A stretch of DNA of 64,000 nt, taken from the NCBI RefSeq assembly GCF_001580995.1, contig NZ_LHZU01000148.1, forward strand, positions 62,001-126,000. Direction: 5' to 3'. Of this stretch, positions 44,903 to 54,905 are shown in pieces (positions within the stretch are counted from its first letter, which is position 1; the number at the start of each line of letters is the position of its first letter). Position numbers and translations under genes: made by a program. Source of the stretch: Acetobacter senegalensis. Lineage in GTDB: Bacteria; Pseudomonadota; Alphaproteobacteria; Acetobacterales; Acetobacteraceae. A model generated the notes under the pieces. The model was not told the origin of the DNA, made no database searches, and saw only the letters and a program-made list of their open reading frames with translations.

Positions 44903-45601
44903 TTACAAAGAACCCGCGTTGGGGGCGTTGCGGCCTGTTGCCATATCGGGAATGGCGTCAGCCCCTTCCTGTTCCATGGGGGCCTGTTTTTCAGACTCCG
45001 GAATGGCGTTGGGGGTTGGGTAATAGGCCGCAGGGCCCTGATCGCGCTGGCGGGATGGCGCAGTATGGGTCCGGAACCATGTGGCAACCTGCTGGGTTAC
45101 CTGCTCGGCCAGAGTCTGTGCCACGCGCCCGATTGCTGTTTCACTGTTCAGGGTCTGGGCAAAATATTGTTCGTACGTGCTGGTGTATCCATCCATTGTG
45201 GAGGCATCACCCTGCGCCAGCAGTTTGGGGTATTGTTCAACAGTCAGAAGCTGCCAGTGGGCATGGGCGTTCATGCGCACCCGGCCGGATGTGTTGTCCG
45301 AGTGGATATCAATGGATTCCTGCCCGAAGGAGGGCTGCACAATCAGCGTATAGCCATCCGGGTCTTCGGGGCCGTCGCCCGCCATGTTTTGCTGCAATGC
45401 CAGCCGTAACTGCTGGCCGGAGCGTTCAGGAATATTGGCAACATAAACCCGCTTCAGTTCCACTTCCGGCGTGGTCTCACCCTTCTGCTCGCCATACAGG
45501 GGTTGGAATCCGCAGCCGCTGAGGGCCGCGGGCAACACCAGCAGGGGGAGAGCCGTCAGGGGAAGAGCGAGCGCCTTCCGGAGGGAGCGGGTTTTTTGCA
45601 T
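44903..45601 (-). CDS. lptE: LPS-assembly lipoprotein LptE
   Basis: 232 residues, longer than E. coli LptE (193). N-terminal signal peptide with lipobox LSGC; lipidated Cys30 is followed by GFQPLYG, the LptE signature. LptE is the plug inside LptD that inserts lipopolysaccharide at the outer membrane. The C-terminal 45 residues are Pro/Ala/Gln-rich and not part of the family core. Its ATG shares one base with the leuS stop (TGATG), so the two are translationally coupled. Confidence 0.9.
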   Translation of the reverse strand: MQKTRSLRKALALPLTALPLLVLPAALSGCGFQPLYGEQKGETTPEVELKRVYVANIPERSGQQLRLALQQNMAGDGPEDPDGYTLIVQPSFGQESIDIHSDNTSGRVRMNAHAHWQLLTVEQYPKLLAQGDASTMDGYTSTYEQYFAQTLNSETAIGRVAQTLAEQVTQQVATWFRTHTAPSRQRDQGPAAYYPTPNAIPESEKQAPMEQEGADAIPDMATGRNAPNAGSL

Positions 45602-48240
45602 CAGCCTGCCGTTACAAAGTTTACAATGCGGTTGGGCACATGCACGCGTTTGACAATACGCTTGCCTTCAAGCAGCCGGGCCACATTGGGTTCGGCTTCT
45701 GCACGGGCCACCACGGCATCCTTGTCTTCATCCGGAGCCGCTTCAATGGTGCCGCGCAGCTTGCCCATGATCTGCACTGCAATGGTCACCTGCGTTGCAG
45801 CCAGCAGACTGGGGTCTGCTTCCGGCCACGGCTGTTCCACCACCATGGATGTGCCGGGCTCAAGCTGGGCGTACATTTCCTCGGCCAGATGCGGCATCAT
45901 GGGGGCGCACAGCAGGCAAAGGGTGCGGGCCGCTTCACGTCGGGCAAACGCCATGCCGGGCAGGTCTGCCGTTTTTTCGGCTTCGGCCAGAGCGGATGTC
46001 AGTTCATGAATACGCGCCACCGCCACGTTGATGGTAAAGCCTTCCAGCGCTTCGGTTACCGCCGCAATGGTGCGGTGGTTGGCACGGCGGAGCGCATCGG
46101 CCTGCGGGGCGATCTCGGCCGGGCAGCTTTCCTGCGCGGGCACTGTCTGGGCAACTGTGCGGACAATGCGGAACAGGCGTTGTGCAAAACGGGCAGCGCC
46201 GGAAACCCCGGCTTCCGTCCATTCCATATCGCGTTCGGGCGGGCTGTCAGACAGAACGAACCAGCGGGCGGTGTCAGCCCCAAAGCGCTCGATAATGGCC
46301 ACCGGGGCCACCGTGTTGCGTTTGGATTTGGACATTTTTTCCACACGGCCAACGGTTACGGGTTCTTCCGTTCCGCGTTTGACCGCGCCATCGCCCTTGC
46401 GCTCCACTTCTTCCGGATACAGCCAGTTGCCAGCGGAATCCTTGTAGCTTTCATGGCTGACCATGCCCTGCGTAAACAGCCCGGCAAAGGGTTCGCTTAC
46501 GTCCAGATGGCCAGTTTTCTTCATCGCACGGGTGAAGAAGCGGGCATAGAGCAGATGCAGAATGGCGTGTTCAATGCCGCCAATATACTGGTCAACCGCC
46601 AGCCAGCCATCCGCCGCGGCGCGCACGGTAGGGGTATCAGCATGGGGTGCCGTAAATCGGGCAAAATACCACGAGCTATCAACAAACGTATCAAACGTGT
46701 CTGTTTCACGGGTGGCGGGCTTGCCGCATTTGGGGCAGGCCACATGCTTCCATGTGGGGTGGTGATCCAGCGGGTTGCCCGGTTTGTCGAAGGTAACATC
46801 TTCCGGCAGCTTAACCGGAAGCTGGTCATCGGGAACCGGCACAGCCCCGCAGCTTTCGCAGTGGATGACCGGAATGGGGCAGCCCCAGTACCGCTGGCGC
46901 GAAACGCCCCAGTCACGCAGGCGCCAGTTGACTATGCCATTGCCCACGCCCATGTCTTCCAGCCGCGCAATGGCTTCACGCCGGGCTTCTTCCGTTGAAA
47001 GGCCGTCCAGAAAGCCGGAGTTGATCATGGTGCCATCACCGGTGAAGGCCGTTTTGGTGATGGCAAAGTCCGCCTGATCCTTGCCCGGTGGCAGAACAAC
47101 AGGCGTTACCGGCAGGTTGTATTTATGCGCGAAATCAAGGTCGCGCTGGTCCCCGGACGGGCAGCCGAACAGAGCGCCCGTGCCGTAATCCATCAGCACA
47201 AAATTGGCGATCCAGACCGGGAAGCTCTGGTCAAGGAACGGGTGATTGACGCGCAGACCCGTATCAAACCCACGCTTTTCTGCCGTTTCCACGGCTTCCA
47301 CGGATGTGCCAAGACGACGACATTCGGCAATGAACGCGGCAGCTTCAGGGTTCTGCTTGCCTGCCCATTCCGCCAGCGGATGATCTGGGGCAATGGCCAG
47401 AAAGGACATGCCAAACAGCGTATCCGGACGGGTGGTGAACACTTCAACAGCGTTCAGGTTGGTGTCCAGCCCATGCGGCGGTGCGTGTAGGGAGAAACGG
47501 ACGCGAGCCCCTTCCGAGCGGCCAATCCAGCGCTCCTGCATGGTGCGCACACGGTCCGGCCAGCGATCCAGCGTTTTCAGGCCATCCAGCAGGTCTTCCG
47601 CAAAATCGGTGATCTTGAGGAACCACTGTGAAAGCTGCTTTTTCTCGATAGGGGCGCCGGAACGCCAGCCCCGGCCATCTACCACCTGCTCGTTGGCCAG
47701 AACGGTCTGGTCCACCGGATCCCAGTTCACCCAGCTTTCCCGCCGCTCCACCAGTCCGGCCTGCAAAAAGTCCAGAAACAGTTTCTGCTGCTTGCCGTAA
47801 TAATCAGGCAGGCAGGTGGCAATTTCACGGTCCCAGTTCAGGGAGAAGCCAAGCCGCTGCAACGTGGTGCGCATGGCGGCAATATTGTTCAGCGTCCATT
47901 CCTGCGGGTGCACACCGCGTTCACGCGCTGCGTTTTCTGCTGGCAGGCCAAAGGCGTCCCAGCCCATGGGGTGCAGCACCGCGTAGCCCCGTGCCCGTTT
48001 GTAGCGGGCAATCACGTCACCCAGCGCGTAGTTGCGCACGTGGCCCATGTGCAGCTGGCCAGATGGGTAGGGGAACATCTCCAGCACGTAATATTTCGGG
48101 CGGTCTGCCGGGGGCACATCCGGCACCGTGAAGATGCTCGCTTCATCCCATGCTTTCTGCCAGCGCGGTTCAACAGACTGGAAATCGTAGGAAACGGCGG
48201 CAGGAGCCGGTGCGGCAGGCGTGTTGGCGGGCTGTGTCAT
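45601..48240 (-). CDS. leuS: Leucine--tRNA ligase
   Basis: 879 residues from ATG 48240; a GTG start at 48258 would add six. A class Ia synthetase with the HIGH-like motif HMGH at 64-67, the KMSKS motif in [12 protein letters not shown], and the large editing (CP1) domain between ([19 protein letters not shown] region). A zinc-binding-type region with Cys pairs (CESCG, CPKCGKP) is present. It charges tRNA-Leu. The gene is third from the end of the operon and overlaps lptE. Length 860-880 is standard. Confidence 0.97.
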   Translation of the reverse strand: MTQPANTPAAPAPAAVSYDFQSVEPRWQKAWDEASIFTVPDVPPADRPKYYVLEMFPYPSGQLHMGHVRNYALGDVIARYKRARGYAVLHPMGWDAFGLPAENAARERGVHPQEWTLNNIAAMRTTLQRLGFSLNWDREIATCLPDYYGKQQKLFLDFLQAGLVERRESWVNWDPVDQTVLANEQVVDGRGWRSGAPIEKKQLSQWFLKITDFAEDLLDGLKTLDRWPDRVRTMQERWIGRSEGARVRFSLHAPPHGLDTNLNAVEVFTTRPDTLFGMSFLAIAPDHPLAEWAGKQNPEAAAFIAECRRLGTSVEAVETAEKRGFDTGLRVNHPFLDQSFPVWIANFVLMDYGTGALFGCPSGDQRDLDFAHKYNLPVTPVVLPPGKDQADFAITKTAFTGDGTMINSGFLDGLSTEEARREAIARLEDMGVGNGIVNWRLRDWGVSRQRYWGCPIPVIHCESCGAVPVPDDQLPVKLPEDVTFDKPGNPLDHHPTWKHVACPKCGKPATRETDTFDTFVDSSWYFARFTAPHADTPTVRAAADGWLAVDQYIGGIEHAILHLLYARFFTRAMKKTGHLDVSEPFAGLFTQGMVSHESYKDSAGNWLYPEEVERKGDGAVKRGTEEPVTVGRVEKMSKSKRNTVAPVAIIERFGADTARWFVLSDSPPERDMEWTEAGVSGAARFAQRLFRIVRTVAQTVPAQESCPAEIAPQADALRRANHRTIAAVTEALEGFTINVAVARIHELTSALAEAEKTADLPGMAFARREAARTLCLLCAPMMPHLAEEMYAQLEPGTSMVVEQPWPEADPSLLAATQVTIAVQIMGKLRGTIEAAPDEDKDAVVARAEAEPNVARLLEGKRIVKRVHVPNRIVNFVTAG

Positions 48241-48294
48241 GGAACTCGTGCGGGTCACTGGGGAGAGAAGGAAACGGCAGGAAAAGCCGGGACG

Positions 48295-48834
48295 TCAGTC
48301 GTCCCGGTTGCCGTTGTCCGCGCGCAGCTTGCGGGCGCGGGAGAGAATACGGGCGGCAATGTCAGATGCAGTGTTGGCGGCAGGCGGAGAATCTACCCAT
48401 TCATCGCCTTCCTTTACCTGCCGGAACACGGACAGGCGTAGCGCGTCGGAACGCAGGCGGCGGTCAAGAATGAACGCGGTAATCTTGAAGCGTTCATTAT
48501 GCGCGGCGGGTGGTGTGTACCAGTCCGTCAGGATAATGCCGCCTTCAGCATCTGCCGTGGCAACGGGCATGAAGGAAATGGTATCCAGCGTGGCGCGCCA
48601 CAGATAGGCGTTTACGCCGCCTTTCAGCTTGTCCTCTCCGCCAGATGCACCGCGGTCTTCAGCCAGCAGATGGTTGCGCGGGGCTGTCAGATCCGTGGAG
48701 GAGCGTGGACCACTGGAGCAGGCAGGCAGAAGCACCACCCCCAGCAGGGCTGCAACGGAAAGGCAGGAAACGCCCGGTATGCGGCGTGCGGAAGAACCGG
48801 GAGTGGGACGGCAGGGCATGAGACGACGTGGCAT
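48295..48834 (-). CDS. DUF3576 domain lipoprotein
   Basis: 179 residues; an internal Met at residue 6 is an alternative start. Signal peptide (VSCLSVAALLGVVL) ending in lipobox LPAC with lipidated Cys39. The DUF3576 core includes NAYLWRATLDTISFMP and GGIILTDWYTPP. In Alphaproteobacteria this family is often found just before leuS; it is thought to be an outer-membrane or periplasmic protein of unknown role. It lies 54 bases upstream of leuS on the same strand and begins the operon. Confidence 0.88.
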   Translation of the reverse strand: MPRRLMPCRPTPGSSARRIPGVSCLSVAALLGVVLLPACSSGPRSSTDLTAPRNHLLAEDRGASGGEDKLKGGVNAYLWRATLDTISFMPVATADAEGGIILTDWYTPPAAHNERFKITAFILDRRLRSDALRLSVFRQVKEGDEWVDSPPAANTASDIAARILSRARKLRADNGNRDD

Positions 48835-49242
48835 AATGTCGATACGGCTCCTTCGGCGCGCGGGCGTCGATGTTCCCAGTCCTGTCTGCTTGCGGCAGAT
48901 CAGGTCCGGTTCATGGTCAATCAGGTCTATTGTGCCTTCATATCCTGTCGGGGCAATCCCGCCAAGCGTCTGCGTGCAATGGCGGCATGGTGTGTGGGAG
49001 TCTTTCCGACCTTAGGACAGCCGCAGCGATGGGCACGGTATCTCTCTCTCCTGCACCAAGGTGCCGCCCGTTGCTTCAGTGTGGAGGCGGTTGGAGCACT
49101 CAGTCCTGTCGGGTCGGCAGGGCTTTTTGCGCCGGAATGCGCGGGATTTCCTGCTCAATGGCTCTGGGTGAGGCTGTCAAATGCTTCATGATAGCCTCAA
49201 AAACGGCTCATAGTCCTCAACGTGGACGCTTCAAATTGCGTT
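48835..49242. other. Intergenic region, 408 bases
   Basis: Lies upstream of the DUF3576-leuS operon and downstream of the lytic transglycosylase (same strand). It should contain the DUF3576 operon promoter. Open frames in both directions were read, but none has recognisable protein content; the longest plus frame ends with Ala/Trp-rich residues and has no ribosome-binding site. No clear RNA or repeat was seen. Confidence 0.4.
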
Positions 49243-50376
49243 TTATTGGGTGATCACCAGCACGCAGGACATCCCCTGCTGGCGCAGGCTGGTGCAGATA
49301 TTGTCTGTCTGATCGGCGGGCAGGCCTGCAAGCCGGGTGCGCCATATGGGACGCCCCGAGCCGCCTGCGTTGACAGGTTCAATCCGGCTGACGGCATTTG
49401 CCAGCGCGGTGGAGGATTGTCTGGCCAGTGCCGCAGCGCGCTGTGCCCGTTCCTGCGTGGAGAATGCGCCAATCTGGATGATGGCGTTCCCCGTGCTGTA
49501 GGCGGCGTTCTGCCCCCATGCAGCCCGCACTGCTGCCGGGGAAGTTGGTGCGGCTGCATAAGAAACGGGACCAGCCGTTGCAGGCGTGGTTTGGGCTACC
49601 GTGGTGCTGGAGACAGGAATACCGTCATCTGCGCCAGCCCCAGACTCTGCTGAGGCACCCATCGGGGCCGGGGGCGCAAGATCATCCTGCTGCAAGGGCG
49701 GTGCCGTTCCCACACTCTGCTGGCTGAGGGGCGCAGAAGCCGGAGCGGTAACTGCCGTGACGGTAACGGGCGGCGTAGGGGCCGGGGCGTAAGCAATCTG
49801 GGTAGGTTGCAACATGGCGGGGATGGGGTCGTTCAGATGCGGCTTGATGGCGGCCATGTAGGTTTTCGCATAACCGGGCAGCGCCGTGCCACGGGAGCGA
49901 TGATTCTCCGCGCATTGGGGGCCACAATTATAGGCGGCCAGAAAATCCGGTGACCCGAAACGATCATACAGTTCACGAATATAGCCACTGCCCGCCATGA
50001 TATTGTCATGCGGATTATAGGGATCGGAGCCAAGATGATACCGGTGGGCCAGTTCCATATAGGTGCCCGGTTTAAGCTGCATCAGGCCCACTGCCCCATG
50101 CACAGACCGCACCAGATGCCCCCGGATATACTGGTGCCCTCCGGATTCCTGCTGCATGACCGCACGGATCCAGGATTGGGGAATGGAAAAGCGGGTGGAG
50201 GCTTCCTGAATATATGGTCCCCACTGGTCAACCGCAGGCCCCGGCGCGCGGTAGGACGTGGGGCGTGATGATGGCCCTGCACAAGCAGAAAGAACCGCCA
50301 GACCGCCAAGAAACAGGGTAGAAAGCGCCCGTTTGGGGGAAATGTCTGCTTTCTGAATGCCGTATGCCCTGTTCAT
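49243..50376 (-). CDS. Lytic transglycosylase with C-terminal SPOR-like domain
   Basis: 377 residues. Lipoprotein signal (LFLGGLAVLSAC, lipidated Cys32). An SLT-type domain (about residues 55-175) contains the catalytic Glu77 in AVMQQESGGH and the GAVGLMQL motif. A Pro/Ala/Thr-rich linker is followed by a SPOR-like peptidoglycan-binding domain near 305-377 (IIQIGAFSTQERAQRAAALA). It cuts peptidoglycan and probably acts at the division site through the SPOR domain. The long linker and lipid anchor place it at the outer membrane. It appears as a single gene, separated from the neighbouring small gene by 94 bases. Confidence 0.9.
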   Translation of the reverse strand: MNRAYGIQKADISPKRALSTLFLGGLAVLSACAGPSSRPTSYRAPGPAVDQWGPYIQEASTRFSIPQSWIRAVMQQESGGHQYIRGHLVRSVHGAVGLMQLKPGTYMELAHRYHLGSDPYNPHDNIMAGSGYIRELYDRFGSPDFLAAYNCGPQCAENHRSRGTALPGYAKTYMAAIKPHLNDPIPAMLQPTQIAYAPAPTPPVTVTAVTAPASAPLSQQSVGTAPPLQQDDLAPPAPMGASAESGAGADDGIPVSSTTVAQTTPATAGPVSYAAAPTSPAAVRAAWGQNAAYSTGNAIIQIGAFSTQERAQRAAALARQSSTALANAVSRIEPVNAGGSGRPIWRTRLAGLPADQTDNICTSLRQQGMSCVLVITQ

Positions 50377-50470
50377 GCCCGCATGGTGCCTTTGTTGCTC
50401 TGTGGATGCAATCCATAACGGAGGGCCAGAAAAGAGAGGCCGCTATACGGAATACGGGCGATCCTGTTTC

Positions 50471-50698
50471 TTACCGTAGTGTCGTTCTGCGTGTTTTTCC
50501 GGGCATGGCAGTCGTGATGTCCTGCATCAGGTCCGGGTTGGTGCGTCTGATCTGCCCGGCGCGCAAAATGCTGGCGGCGTTGTTGTCCGGGCTGGTGGCC
50601 CATTGTTCCAGAAAATGCAGGTCAGACAGGCTGGTGCGGCCATGTCGGCGCAGGGCGCGGCGGGCGGCGGCAGTCAGAAAGGCGGGTTTAGGTGTCAT
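50471..50698 (-). CDS. Small conserved-looking hypothetical protein
   Basis: 75 residues from ATG 50698; the frame extends to ATG 50761. Basic, with the sequence LTAAARRALRRHGR at the start and EQWATSPDNNAASI in the middle, ending in a basic tail KTRRTTLR. No membrane segment or metal motif. I recognise no family. It lies between the lytic transglycosylase and the dciA-like gene on the same strand. Confidence 0.55.
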   Translation of the reverse strand: MTPKPAFLTAAARRALRRHGRTSLSDLHFLEQWATSPDNNAASILRAGQIRRTNPDLMQDITTAMPGKTRRTTLR

Positions 50699-50826
50699 GG
50701 TTTTCTTCAGAAGTTTGCGACTTTCGCAGGCGTAGATTTTCTGGCCGACGTAACGCGCCATGAATGTGTCAATTTCAAGAGGGGATCAGGACAGATCTGT
50801 GAAAGATATACGCCGTCGCGCGGATG

Positions 50827-51420
50827 TTATCGCTTCTGCTTTTCCCGCAGAATCTGTGCGCCCAACGCCTCCAGAGCCTCCTTTAACGGGCTCTCCTGCA
50901 TGTCGGGCACGCTGCATTTGGGGGCAGGACGGAGGGAGGGCGCCCGTCTGGCTGCGGCAGGGCGCATGCCAGCCTTGGGGTCCTGCACAAAGCGCAGGCG
51001 TGCCACCAGTGCCTGCCCGCACCAGGTATTGATACGGGCAATCAGCGCATCGCTCAGATGTTGCAGTTCCATGGCAACCGGGCCAGCGCATGCAATGGTC
51101 AGGGTGCCTGCCGCCAGCTTGCTGGGGGTTGTCACGGCAGTATGAGCCGGGCCGACAATATCGCTCCAGTCCGTAAAAAGCTGCACGCTGGCCGGGTTGC
51201 GGCGGCGAAAGGCCGGAGCAGTCACGGCAGGCAGAAGGGCAGCCAGACTCCGCGCCGTCATGGCGCGGCGCGGTGGCTCGGCTGATTGCTCAACGGACGG
51301 CTTCCCCTCTCTCTGGGGTGCCGTGCCGGTTTTCGCACTGCTTCTGGCCGAAGGCGCAGAGCGGGTGGTTGCCTGTGTTTTCTTCGCTCCCGTCTTGCCG
51401 GAGAGACTCTCCTTCGTCAT
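50827..51420 (-). CDS. dciA: DciA-like protein (DUF721)
   Basis: 197 residues. The DUF721 core is SVQLFTDWSDIVGPAHTAV followed by PSKLAAGTLTIACAGPVAMELQHL, and then RINTWCGQALVARLRFVQD. Before it are about 60 residues rich in Lys, Ser and Ala. DUF721 proteins include DciA, the ancestral loader of the replicative helicase DnaB, which fits since DnaC is absent in most Alphaproteobacteria. The assignment to DciA is family inference. Its start lies 10 bases from the divergent mutY start. Confidence 0.85.
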   Translation of the reverse strand: MTKESLSGKTGAKKTQATTRSAPSARSSAKTGTAPQREGKPSVEQSAEPPRRAMTARSLAALLPAVTAPAFRRRNPASVQLFTDWSDIVGPAHTAVTTPSKLAAGTLTIACAGPVAMELQHLSDALIARINTWCGQALVARLRFVQDPKAGMRPAAARRAPSLRPAPKCSVPDMQESPLKEALEALGAQILREKQKR

Positions 51421-51430
51421 AACGTCCTCC

Positions 51431-52495
51431 GTGAAAACCCCGCCCGCCCGTTCCCTGCTTGACTGGTATGATCGTCATCGCCGTGTGCTGCCGTGGCGTT
51501 CTGGCTCTGGCCAGACGGCAGATCCTTACGCGGTCTGGTTGAGCGAGATCATGCTTCAGCAGACCACCGTCAAGGCGGTTGGGCCATATTATCATCGTTT
51601 TCTGGAAAAATTTCCAACCGTGCAGGCTTTGGCCGCGGCGGACCGGGATGATGTCCTCTCCGCGTGGGCGGGCCTAGGTTATTATTCCCGCGCCCGAAAC
51701 CTGCATGCCTGTGCGCAGAAGGTGGTGGAGCTTGGCGGCTTTCCCAACACGGTGGAAGGCTTGCTTACCCTGCCGGGAATAGGGGCCTATACCGCCGCCG
51801 CTGTGGCCGCCATTGCCTTCGGCGTGCCCGTGGTGCCGGTGGATGGCAATGTGGAGCGCATTACCTCGCGCCTGTTTGCCATAGAAGAGCCTCTTCCGGC
51901 ATCGCGCAAAAAGCTTGCGGCTCTCGCTTCTGGCCTGAACGCGGATAAAGAAGCGCGGAAACGTCCGTCCGATTTTGCGCAGGCGCTGTTTGATCTGGGC
52001 GCGTCCCTGTGTTCGCCGCGCTCTCCGGCTTGCGGGCTGTGCCCGTGGGTTGCGGTTTGCGCGGCGCACAAGGCGGGCATAGCTGCAACCTTGCCGCGCC
52101 GCGCCCCCAAGGCGGTCAAGCCGGTGCGATACGGTGCGCATTTTCTGGTGATTGATGCGGCCGGGCAGGTGCTTTTACGCAAGCGGCCAGAAAAAGGGCT
52201 ACTTGCCGCCATGACAGAACTGCCCGGCACCCCATGGCGCACCGAGCCGTGGAGCACGGAGGAAGCCCTGATCCACGCCCCTGTGCAGACCGAATGGCAG
52301 GACTGCGGCATGGTCAAGCATGTGTTTACGCACTTCACGCTGCAGGTCACGGTCTATGCTGCACGTATAAGCCGTTTTTCCAATCAGGCCGTGCAGGAGG
52401 GGTTTCTGGCTCCCGCAACCGGGGTGGATGCGCTCTCGTTGCCCTCCCTTATGCTCAAGTGCATAAAACGGGGCTTGAAAACTCTGGCCACGTAA
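51431..52495 (+). CDS. mutY: Adenine DNA glycosylase
   Basis: 354 residues from GTG 51431, chosen because the open frame's longer part overlaps dciA and the family begins here. Catalytic Glu39 in AVWLSEIMLQQTTV, helix-hairpin-helix LPGIG with catalytic Asp138 in VPVDGNVERI, and the 4Fe-4S cluster Cys194, 201, 204, 210 (C-X6-C-X2-C-X5-C). The C-terminal NUDIX-like domain follows (YGAHFLVIDAAGQVLLRK) and recognises 8-oxo-G. It removes adenine mispaired with 8-oxoguanine. The ribosome-binding site is poor. It is divergent from dciA. Confidence 0.95.
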   Translation: MKTPPARSLLDWYDRHRRVLPWRSGSGQTADPYAVWLSEIMLQQTTVKAVGPYYHRFLEKFPTVQALAAADRDDVLSAWAGLGYYSRARNLHACAQKVVELGGFPNTVEGLLTLPGIGAYTAAAVAAIAFGVPVVPVDGNVERITSRLFAIEEPLPASRKKLAALASGLNADKEARKRPSDFAQALFDLGASLCSPRSPACGLCPWVAVCAAHKAGIAATLPRRAPKAVKPVRYGAHFLVIDAAGQVLLRKRPEKGLLAAMTELPGTPWRTEPWSTEEALIHAPVQTEWQDCGMVKHVFTHFTLQVTVYAARISRFSNQAVQEGFLAPATGVDALSLPSLMLKCIKRGLKTLAT

Positions 52496-52579
52496 ATCCG
52501 TTGGCATGGCAGGCTGGCAAAAGGCTGTTTGTTTTAAAAGACGTTCGGCCAAGGGCTGTTCGGGTTCAGGAAAGAGATC

Positions 52580-53617
52580 ATGGTTTTTCACCATATTCCC
52601 CCACGTAAACGCCCAGATGGCACAGCCGCGTTTGAAGGCCGCCCCGGTATTCTGCTCCTGAATCTCGGCACGCCTGATGATACCGGATACCGCTCCGTGC
52701 GGCGCTACCTGTCCGAATTTCTGTCTGACCGTCGGGTGATAGAAGGCTCTCCTGTGCTCTGGCAGCCCATTTTGCAGGGTGTTGTCCTGACGGTACGCCC
52801 CGGTAAAAGCGGCAAGGCGTATGAGCGTATCTGGGACAAAACCCGTAATGAAAGCCCCCTGCGCGGCTATACCCGAGCACAGGCGGAAAGTCTGGCCCAG
52901 CGCTTTATTCAGGATGACGTGCCCGTGGCGTGGGGCATGCGCTATGGCAAGCCATCCGTTGCGGCGGGTGTGCGGGAACTGCTGGAACATGGGTGTGACC
53001 GCATTCTGGCTATGCCGCTCTATCCGCAATACAGCGCCACCACGACTGCTACGGCGAATGATCAGCTTTTTCGTGCGCTGATGCGTCTGCGGAATCAACC
53101 TGCTGTGCGCACGTTGCCTCCGTTTCCTGATCACCCGGCCTATATCAAGGCACTGGCTGATTCCGTGCGGGACGGGCTGGCACCCCTTGCCACGCCGCCG
53201 CAGATGGTGGTGGCGTCCTTTCATGGCTTGCCGCAGGAATATGTGGACAAGGGAGATTCCTATCTGGCGGACTGCATCCGCACGGTAGAAGCCCTCCGTG
53301 CTGCCTTGGGGATGACTGCGGAAACACTGCCGCTTACGTTCCAGTCCCGCTTTGGGCCCACCAAATGGCTGGAGCCCTATACCGCGCCCTTTATTGAAGC
53401 CCTTCCCGAAAAAGGGGTGAAGAATATTGCGGTCATTACGCCCGGCTTCATGGCCGACTGCATTGAAACGCTGGATGAAATTGGCAACGAAGTGCGTGAT
53501 GAGTTCATGGCCAAAGGCGGAGAAGCCTTCACGCTTTTGCCGTGCCTGAATGATAGCCCCGCCTGTGTGGATATGCTGGAACAGCTCGCCCGGCAGGACC
53601 TTTCCGGCTGGCTGTAA
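52580..53617 (+). CDS. hemH: Ferrochelatase
   Basis: 345 residues. Family signatures: GILLLNLGTPDDTGYRSVRRYLSEFL at the start (split), MRYGKPSVAAGV, ILAMPLYPQYSATTTAT, and VVASFHGLPQEYVDKGD with the conserved metal-binding His. It inserts iron into protoporphyrin IX, the last step of heme synthesis. GGAAAGAGATC precedes the ATG. It is 84 bases downstream of mutY on the same strand. No anaerobic or iron-regulated operator was recognised. Confidence 0.96.
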   Translation: MVFHHIPPRKRPDGTAAFEGRPGILLLNLGTPDDTGYRSVRRYLSEFLSDRRVIEGSPVLWQPILQGVVLTVRPGKSGKAYERIWDKTRNESPLRGYTRAQAESLAQRFIQDDVPVAWGMRYGKPSVAAGVRELLEHGCDRILAMPLYPQYSATTTATANDQLFRALMRLRNQPAVRTLPPFPDHPAYIKALADSVRDGLAPLATPPQMVVASFHGLPQEYVDKGDSYLADCIRTVEALRAALGMTAETLPLTFQSRFGPTKWLEPYTAPFIEALPEKGVKNIAVITPGFMADCIETLDEIGNEVRDEFMAKGGEAFTLLPCLNDSPACVDMLEQLARQDLSGWL

Positions 53618-53927
53618 AAGGCTGTTGCAAAACTCTGCCGGGTTCAGGGGCAACCGGTATTGGCCATGGATCTGCGGGTGTTTCGTCCAGATGGGTTTGC
53701 CTCGCGCCCTCACACCTGTCTTTCAGGTTCAAAAACCTAGCGGTTTCAACTCCTTACTTTTGACGTACCTCCAAGAGCCAGCATCAGCCGAAGAGGCTGG
53801 TGAGCAGCTGACGGCTTGCCGAACAGAACTGACCCATTTTTTGCCATGTGCATGACAGAGAGCATACGCTGTCAGGTCGGACAGGGCAGGGCAGGGAGCG
53901 CGTGCTCTGGCCAAACAGAAAACCGGC
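53618..53927. other. Intergenic region between converging hemH and nth
   Basis: About 310 bases. A short GC-rich inverted repeat (AGCCAGC...GCTGGTG, about 53774-53803) is visible. No supported gene, and a strong terminator was not identified. Confidence 0.4.
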
Positions 53928-54749
53928 CTATGTGCTCTGACGCGGCGGTTTGCTGACGGGTCTGTCCGTCTTGGCAGGGAACAGGCACGGCGCACTGGCG
54001 GCGCAGCGCCAGCATTCCGGCTTACGCGCCTTACATACGTAACGGCCTTGCAAAATCATCCAATGGTGGGAATCACGGATCATTTCCGGTGGAATACGCT
54101 TTTCCAGCGCGGTTTCCACCGCCTCCACCGTCTTGCCCCGCCCCAACCCGGTGCGGTTGGCCAGCCGGAACACATGCGTATCCACCGGCACCGTGGGCTG
54201 ATTGAATGCAACATTCAGGACCACATTGGCTGTTTTGCGGCCGACCCCTGCCAACGCTTCCAGTTGGTCCCGCGTGCCCGGAACCTGTCCATCATGCCGT
54301 TCCAGCAACTGGCGGGAGAGTTCCACCACATTTTTGGCCTTGTTGCGCCATAGCCCGATAGTGCGAATGTGTTCGCCCACGCCTTCTTCCCCCAGCTGCA
54401 CCATGGCGGCTGGCGTGGGGGCATCTGCAAACAGGCCCGGCGTAACACGGTTGACGGATGCATCCGTCGCTTGCGCAGAGAGCACTACCGCCACCAGCAG
54501 CGTGAAAGGCGTGGTGTAATGCAGTTCTGTCACTGCATTGGGCCACGCGTGGGAAAGATCGGTCAGGAAAAGACGAATTTCCTCTTTGGTCATGTCACGT
54601 GGGGCCTGCGTGACAGTCTTTGCGTCCTCAACAGGTGCTGCCTTGTCTTTTGCCGCAGCCTTCGGTTTTTTCGGGCTGGCAGCAACCTTCCGTTTGGAGG
54701 TTGCGGGCTGCGTGGTACGGCGGGATGGGGGCAGGGGCTGTTTGACCAT
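53928..54749 (-). CDS. nth: Endonuclease III, with an N-terminal basic extension
   Basis: 273 residues. The core (residues 55-260) has the helix-hairpin-helix LAGVGRKTANVV with catalytic Lys172, catalytic Asp190 in VPVDTHVFRL, and a 4Fe-4S cluster of Cys239, 246, 249, 255 in the usual C-X6-C-X2-C-X5-C pattern. It excises oxidised pyrimidines and nicks the strand. The N-terminal 50 residues are Lys, Ala and Pro-rich (KRKVAASPKKPKAAAK) and absent from E. coli Nth (211 residues); they may bind DNA. It is divergent from the ABC transporter gene. Confidence 0.95.
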   Translation of the reverse strand: MVKQPLPPSRRTTQPATSKRKVAASPKKPKAAAKDKAAPVEDAKTVTQAPRDMTKEEIRLFLTDLSHAWPNAVTELHYTTPFTLLVAVVLSAQATDASVNRVTPGLFADAPTPAAMVQLGEEGVGEHIRTIGLWRNKAKNVVELSRQLLERHDGQVPGTRDQLEALAGVGRKTANVVLNVAFNQPTVPVDTHVFRLANRTGLGRGKTVEAVETALEKRIPPEMIRDSHHWMILQGRYVCKARKPECWRCAASAPCLFPAKTDRPVSKPPRQST

Positions 54750-54905
54750 GGGGGCAGTTTATCCCGCTCCGGGCTGGTGCGTCCATTGGCAGAGTGTGGC
54801 CTGAGCACGGTTCTGGTTTGCTAAAAAGAATGGGGCACGATACATAAGCGGACCAGATATGGCCTGTTTTCTCAGTTTTCCTGAGCTATTTTTCGGAATT
54901 TCCTT

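Noticed and set aside
45640-46998. 452-codon plus-strand ORF over leuS
   Set aside because: It is antisense to leuS and has no domain signatures.
48499-49191. 230-codon plus-strand ORF across the DUF3576 gene and spacer
   Set aside because: Antisense to a recognised gene, no ribosome-binding site, no recognisable content in the spacer part.
52199-53713. 504-codon minus-strand ORF over mutY and hemH
   Set aside because: It is opposite two clear enzymes with catalytic motifs; low-complexity His/Gln/Arg-rich product.
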